9,178 nucleotides of DNA from contig CATWUX010000090.1 of the NCBI GenBank assembly GCA_958354085.1, positions 1 to 9,178 of the forward strand. The letters run 5' to 3'. Each line of letters starts with the position of its first letter. Positions within the stretch are counted from its first letter, which is position 1. This document shows, one piece after another, positions 6,122-9,178 of this stretch. The notes under the pieces are model-generated. The model saw only the letters and a list, made by a program, of their open reading frames with translations. It searched no databases and had not been told where the DNA came from. The DNA comes from an uncultured Oscillospiraceae bacterium. GTDB taxonomy: Bacteria; Bacillota; Clostridia; Oscillospirales; Acutalibacteraceae. Made by a program: the position numbers and the translations under genes.

Positions 6122-8047
6122 TTGGCTGTTGCAAAAATGAAGCTGGTCAGTGTAATTGGGCAAATGAGCAGTCTGGACAGCGTTGTGCTCGCCTGCGGGC
6201 GCAGCGGCACGTTTCAGCCGGACGACGCGATGACGTTTTTTTCGGATACGTCGAATTTCACATCGATTAAGGAGGAGAATCCTTATACCGAGGTGCTGGG
6301 ACGGTTGGAAACGGTCGTCGGGCGCGTCGGCGGTAAGCTGACACTGACCGATATGCCCAGCGATCAGCCGGACGATGAACTGTTCGCTTATGTCAATGCA
6401 TTTAGCGCCCGCGTCAGCGATCTGACCAAACAGCGGGCGGCGCTGTCTACGCAGCTGGAATCACTCAATAAGGATATCGAACAGTTCAGCCATTTCAAGG
6501 GCCTGAACATGGATCTGGACGCGATTCTGCACTGCGAGACCATCAAGGTGCGGTTCGGCCGGCTGCCCAAGGACAGCTTTGATAAGCTGAAGGCCTATAA
6601 CGAGAATCCGTATGTGCTGTTTTTCCCCGGCGCCAGCGACAGCGAGTATTACTGGGGCGTTTACTTTGCGCCGTTCGATTTTGCGCCGGATGTCGACCGG
6701 ATTTTTTCCAGCCTGTATTTTGAGCGTATGCGGATTCCGGAGGCTGTCGGCACGCCGGAGGAGATCGTCGAAAAGCTGAAAGCGGAGCAGGCCGAGACCG
6801 CGTCCGCTCTGGACGCGGTGTGCCAGCAGCTTGCCGCTGTCTGGGCGGAGGAGCAGGCGCCCTGCAATCAGGTGTATTCCCGCTTGAAGCAGCGCAGCTA
6901 TTATTTCGGCGTGCGGCGGTATGCGGCGCGCTATAACGACCAGTTCATTCTGGCGGGCTGGATCCCCGCGCGTGCGGAAAAAGGCTTCCGTGCGGCGCTG
7001 GACGCGGTAGACGGGATTGAATATACGATCGAGCGCGCCGACCGGGATACGCACCATACTCCGCCGGTACAGCTGCGCAACGCCAAACCGTTCCGTCCGT
7101 TTGAATATTTCGTGGATATGTACGGCCTGCCGCGGTATAACGAGATCGACCCGACCGCGTTTGTCGCGATCACCTACACGCTGCTGTTCGGCATCATGTT
7201 CGGCGATCTGGGGCAGGGGCTGTGCGTGGCGCTCGTCGGCTGGCTGATGTGGAAGTACAAGCACATGGACATCGGACGTATTCTGGTGCCCTGCGGCATT
7301 TCGTCGGCGGTGTTCGGCGTGGTGTTCGGCTCGGTGTTCGGTTTCGAGCATTGGCTCGACCCCTTCTACCGCACCGTATTCGGCTTGCAGAAAAAGCCCA
7401 TCGAGGTCATGGAATCCGCGACGACCATCATCCTGTTCGCCGTCGGTATCGGCTTGGTGCTGATTGTGCTGGCGATGCTGCTCAACATCTATTCCAGCCT
7501 CAAGCGCCGCGATTATGAAAGCGGTCTGTTTGGGCCGAACGGTGTGGCCGGACTTGTGTTTTATTGTTCCCTGATTGCCGGCTTCGGCGGCTCGCTGCTG
7601 GGCTGGAAGCTGCTCAGCCCGCTGTATGTCGTGGCGCTGATCATCGTGCCGCTGCTGCTGATGTTCCTGCGCGAGCCGTTGGGCGCGCTGGTAGCAGGCG
7701 AAGAGAATTGGAAGCCGGAAAAATGGGGCGAATATTGCGTTCAGAACTTTTTCGAGCTGTTTGAAGTGATGCTGTCCTATGTGTCCAACACGATGTCCTT
7801 CCTGCGCGTCGGCGCGTTTGTGCTGGTACACGCCGGTATGATGATGGCCGTGTTCGCGCTGGCGGAGCTGTTCGGCCCCTTCGGGTTTACGGTGACGGTG
7901 ATTGTCGGCAACGGACTGGTCATGGTCATGGAGGCGCTGCTGGTGGCGATACAGGTCATGCGTCTGGAGTTTTACGAGATGTTCAGCCGGTATTACAACG
8001 GCGACGGACGGGCGTTCCGGCCGCTGTCGCTGTCGGCGGACAAATAA
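6122..8047 (+). CDS. ntpI: V/A-type ATPase subunit I (membrane stator)
   Basis: Subunit I (NtpI; eukaryotic subunit a family) forms the ion half-channels beside the rotating K ring. This copy has 641 residues. A cytoplasmic N-terminal half has two antiparallel coiled-coil stretches (about 89-122 and 209-245). From about residue 345 come roughly eight membrane helices. Family motifs include EIDPTAFVAITY, LLFGIMFGDLGQGL and the essential channel arginine R562 in TMSFLRVGAFV, followed by a helix with MEALLVAIQVMRLEFYE. All look intact. The TTG start gives the N-terminus MAVAKMKLV, typical of clostridial copies, and has ideal ribosome-site spacing; ATG 6116 would add two residues but is too near the site. 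The gene lies 15 nt after subunit C and 69 nt before subunit K, consistent with one operon. Confidence 0.95.
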   Translation: MAVAKMKLVSVIGQMSSLDSVVLACGRSGTFQPDDAMTFFSDTSNFTSIKEENPYTEVLGRLETVVGRVGGKLTLTDMPSDQPDDELFAYVNAFSARVSDLTKQRAALSTQLESLNKDIEQFSHFKGLNMDLDAILHCETIKVRFGRLPKDSFDKLKAYNENPYVLFFPGASDSEYYWGVYFAPFDFAPDVDRIFSSLYFERMRIPEAVGTPEEIVEKLKAEQAETASALDAVCQQLAAVWAEEQAPCNQVYSRLKQRSYYFGVRRYAARYNDQFILAGWIPARAEKGFRAALDAVDGIEYTIERADRDTHHTPPVQLRNAKPFRPFEYFVDMYGLPRYNEIDPTAFVAITYTLLFGIMFGDLGQGLCVALVGWLMWKYKHMDIGRILVPCGISSAVFGVVFGSVFGFEHWLDPFYRTVFGLQKKPIEVMESATTIILFAVGIGLVLIVLAMLLNIYSSLKRRDYESGLFGPNGVAGLVFYCSLIAGFGGSLLGWKLLSPLYVVALIIVPLLLMFLREPLGALVAGEENWKPEKWGEYCVQNFFELFEVMLSYVSNTMSFLRVGAFVLVHAGMMMAVFALAELFGPFGFTVTVIVGNGLVMVMEALLVAIQVMRLEFYEMFSRYYNGDGRAFRPLSLSADK

Positions 8048-8056
8048 CGGTTTCCG

Positions 8057-8070
8057 GCCTGCTTTCAGGC
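8057..8070 (+). promoter_or_regulatory. Small hairpin between subunit I and subunit K genes
   Basis: GCCTG (8057-8061) and CAGGC (8066-8070) form a 5-bp stem with a 4-nt loop, 47 nt before the K start. It could affect processing or stability of the K message, which is needed in excess over other subunits. The stem is short and the role is inferred. Confidence 0.3.
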
Positions 8071-8116
8071 AGCACGAATAGAATTTTTGATTTAAAAATG
8101 GTTGGAGGAAATGAGT

Positions 8117-8557
8117 ATGGATCTGTTGTATTTTTTGTTGCCCGCCGCGATGTTGGTCGCTTCGGTCGTGACCTCGATTGTTCTGGTAAAATTGGGTAAG
8201 CCCGCCAAACGGGCCATGGCGATTCACTTTTTGTCCCTGATCGCGATCGTAACCGTTTGCTGCGCACTGCCGATGGTGGGCGCTGCGGCGGCGGAACCGG
8301 ACACCTCGGTCAGCGAAACCGAGCAGGAATCGGCGCCCGCCGGTATGGCGGACGGCTTGAAATATATCGGCGCGGCGCTGGCGGTCGGTCTGGCCGGCAT
8401 CGGCGGCGGTATCGCGGTTGCAGCCGGCGCTCCGGCGGCAATCGGCGCGACGGCGGAGGATCCGAAATCGTTCGGTAAGTCCATTATCTTCGTGGCGCTC
8501 GGTGAAGGCTTCGGTCTGTACGGTCTGCTGATCGCGATCATGATCCTGATTCTTTAA
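8117..8557 (+). CDS. ntpK: V/A-type ATPase membrane rotor subunit K
   Basis: Subunit K (c-ring proteolipid) forms the rotating membrane ring that carries the coupling ion. The 146-residue protein has four predicted membrane helices (about 2-24, 35-58, 80-110, 121-146). The C-terminal pair is a normal c-type hairpin: glycine-rich GLAGIGGGIAVAAGA, polar loop AEDPKSF, and the ion-binding carboxylate E130 in VALGEGFGLYG. The N-terminal pair is not a copy of this hairpin; it is hydrophobic, lacks the glycine repeat, and leads into an acidic Ser/Glu linker (60-76). By eye, positions that hold Gln and Ser in Na+-binding c-subunits are V101 and G131, which points to proton coupling. The start ATG 8117 is 8 nt after GGAGG (8104-8108); ATG 8111 is too close and would add two residues. 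Confidence 0.95.
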   Translation: MDLLYFLLPAAMLVASVVTSIVLVKLGKPAKRAMAIHFLSLIAIVTVCCALPMVGAAAAEPDTSVSETEQESAPAGMADGLKYIGAALAVGLAGIGGGIAVAAGAPAAIGATAEDPKSFGKSIIFVALGEGFGLYGLLIAIMILIL

Positions 8558-8577
8558 AAGAGAGGCGAGGGGCGGTT

Positions 8578-8886
8578 ATGCGCTTTTATCTCATCAGCGA
8601 CAACATGGATACCCGTGTGGGGATGCGGCTGGCCGGCATCGACGGCGTCGTGGTTCATGAAGCGGCCGAGGTCAACAAAGCGCTGGCCGATGCGATGGCA
8701 ATGGAGGATGTCGGCGTGATTCTCATGACCGAGCATCTGGTGCAGCTGTGCAGCGACCTGGTGGACGATCTGAAGCTGAATCGTTCCCGCCCCCTGATCG
8801 TGGAAATCCCCGACCGGCACGGCAACGGCCGCGCGAAGGATTCCATTACCCGCTATGTGCGCGAGGCGATCGGCATCAAGATCTGA
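8578..8886 (+). CDS. ntpG: V/A-type ATPase subunit F
   Basis: This 102-residue protein is subunit F (NtpG in Enterococcus naming), part of the central rotor shaft with subunit D, linking the catalytic head to subunit C. Recognisable features are the N-terminal strand MRFYLISDNMDT followed by GMRLAGIDGVVV, the central GVILMTEHL, and the C-terminal LIVEIPDRHG with RYVREAIGIKI, all characteristic of the family. Length is typical and the protein is soluble. GAGG (8567-8570) lies 7 nt before the ATG, and the gene starts 20 nt after subunit K, so it is in the same operon. Confidence 0.95.
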   Translation: MRFYLISDNMDTRVGMRLAGIDGVVVHEAAEVNKALADAMAMEDVGVILMTEHLVQLCSDLVDDLKLNRSRPLIVEIPDRHGNGRAKDSITRYVREAIGIKI

Positions 8887-8925
8887 GCCAGCCCTATCAG
8901 ACTTCCAGGAAAGGAATGATCCATT

Positions 8926-9178
8926 ATGGCGAACAGCGACGAAAAAGTCAGCAAGTTTGTGCAGGCGATCACCGCCTATGCCGAGGAGCAGCGGCAGAAA
9001 ATCCACCAGGAGGTGGAGGATTTCAAAGCGGAACGTCTGCGGCAGGCGGAGCAGGAAGTGCTCAGCCACGCGTATCAGCTGATTCAGAAGGAACGCGCCG
9101 AGCTGCGCAATCAGATGAGCCGTGAGATGTCCCGTCGCGACCTGGAGGCGCGCAAGGCGCTGCTGAGCAGGCGAAAAG
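8926..9178 (+). CDS. ntpE: V/A-type ATPase subunit E, N-terminal part (cut by window edge)
   Basis: The reading frame starts at ATG 8926 and runs open off the end, giving 84 residues. The visible part is a charged helix expected to form the stalk coiled coil with the G/H subunit: VSKFVQAITAYAEEQRQKI, then VEDFKAERL, AYQLIQKERAELR and ARKALLSRR. This matches the N-terminus of clostridial subunit E. The globular C-terminal domain that binds the catalytic head lies beyond the window. AGGAAAGG (8907-8914) is 11 nt before the start. The gene begins 39 nt after subunit F. Confidence 0.92.
   Translation, partial: MANSDEKVSKFVQAITAYAEEQRQKIHQEVEDFKAERLRQAEQEVLSHAYQLIQKERAELRNQMSREMSRRDLEARKALLSRRK

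Noticed and set aside
6461..8227. A 588-codon open frame on the minus strand opposite subunits I and K
   Set aside because: It is antisense to a clear subunit I gene with conserved motifs. The translation is rich in His, Gln and Arg, as expected from the reverse frame of GC-rich codons, and shows no family resemblance.
1..9178. CRISPR array, insertion sequence, tRNA, toxin-antitoxin or phage-defence genes
   Set aside because: No regularly spaced repeats, transposase-like proteins, cloverleaf-like sequences or defence domains were seen on either strand.

Overview
The window looks like part of a chromosome from a moderately GC-rich member of the Bacillota, probably a clostridial anaerobe of the Oscillospiraceae/Ruminococcaceae kind. 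The basis is Gram-positive style Shine-Dalgarno sequences (one perfect AAAGGAGGTGA), sigma-A type promoters, intrinsic terminators with T-tracts, a transglutaminase-like lipoprotein, the ACT plus UPF0210 gene pair, and a V/A-type ATPase operon in a clostridial order. The genus cannot be fixed from sequence reading alone. No mobile element, tRNA, rRNA, CRISPR array or phage gene was seen.

Layout. (1) 1-865: a PHP-family phosphoesterase of the histidinol-phosphatase (HisJ/HisK) type on the minus strand, ending inside a long hairpin terminator. (2) 866-1136: a 271-bp divergent promoter region with a near-consensus promoter on each strand. (3) 1137-2585: a secreted lipoprotein with a low-complexity linker and a transglutaminase-like domain, closed by a strong terminator at 2606-2645. 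(4) 2670-4403: an extended -10 promoter drives a two-gene operon, a stand-alone ACT-domain protein followed by a UPF0210/DUF711 (PFL-like) protein. (5) 4404-4695: a 292-bp intergenic region with a good promoter and a leader hairpin. (6) 4696-9178: the first six genes of a V/A-type ATPase operon: peripheral stalk subunit G/H, then C, I, K, F and the start of E. The window ends inside E; the catalytic A and B genes and the D gene would be expected just downstream.

How the genes work together. The ATPase genes encode one rotary machine: I and the K ring form the membrane ion path, C links the ring to the central shaft, F belongs to the shaft, and G/H with E form the peripheral stalks. The ACT and UPF0210 proteins are probably a functional pair, but their biochemical role is not established. 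The PHP enzyme and the lipoprotein appear to be single-gene units that share only a promoter region.

Most of the window is ordinary housekeeping DNA and no clearly new system was found. The points most worth a second look are the subunit K with an unusual N-terminal half and no Na+-type ligands by eye, the structured leader of the ATPase operon, the inverted repeat over the ACT promoter, and the uncharacterised ACT/UPF0210 pair.
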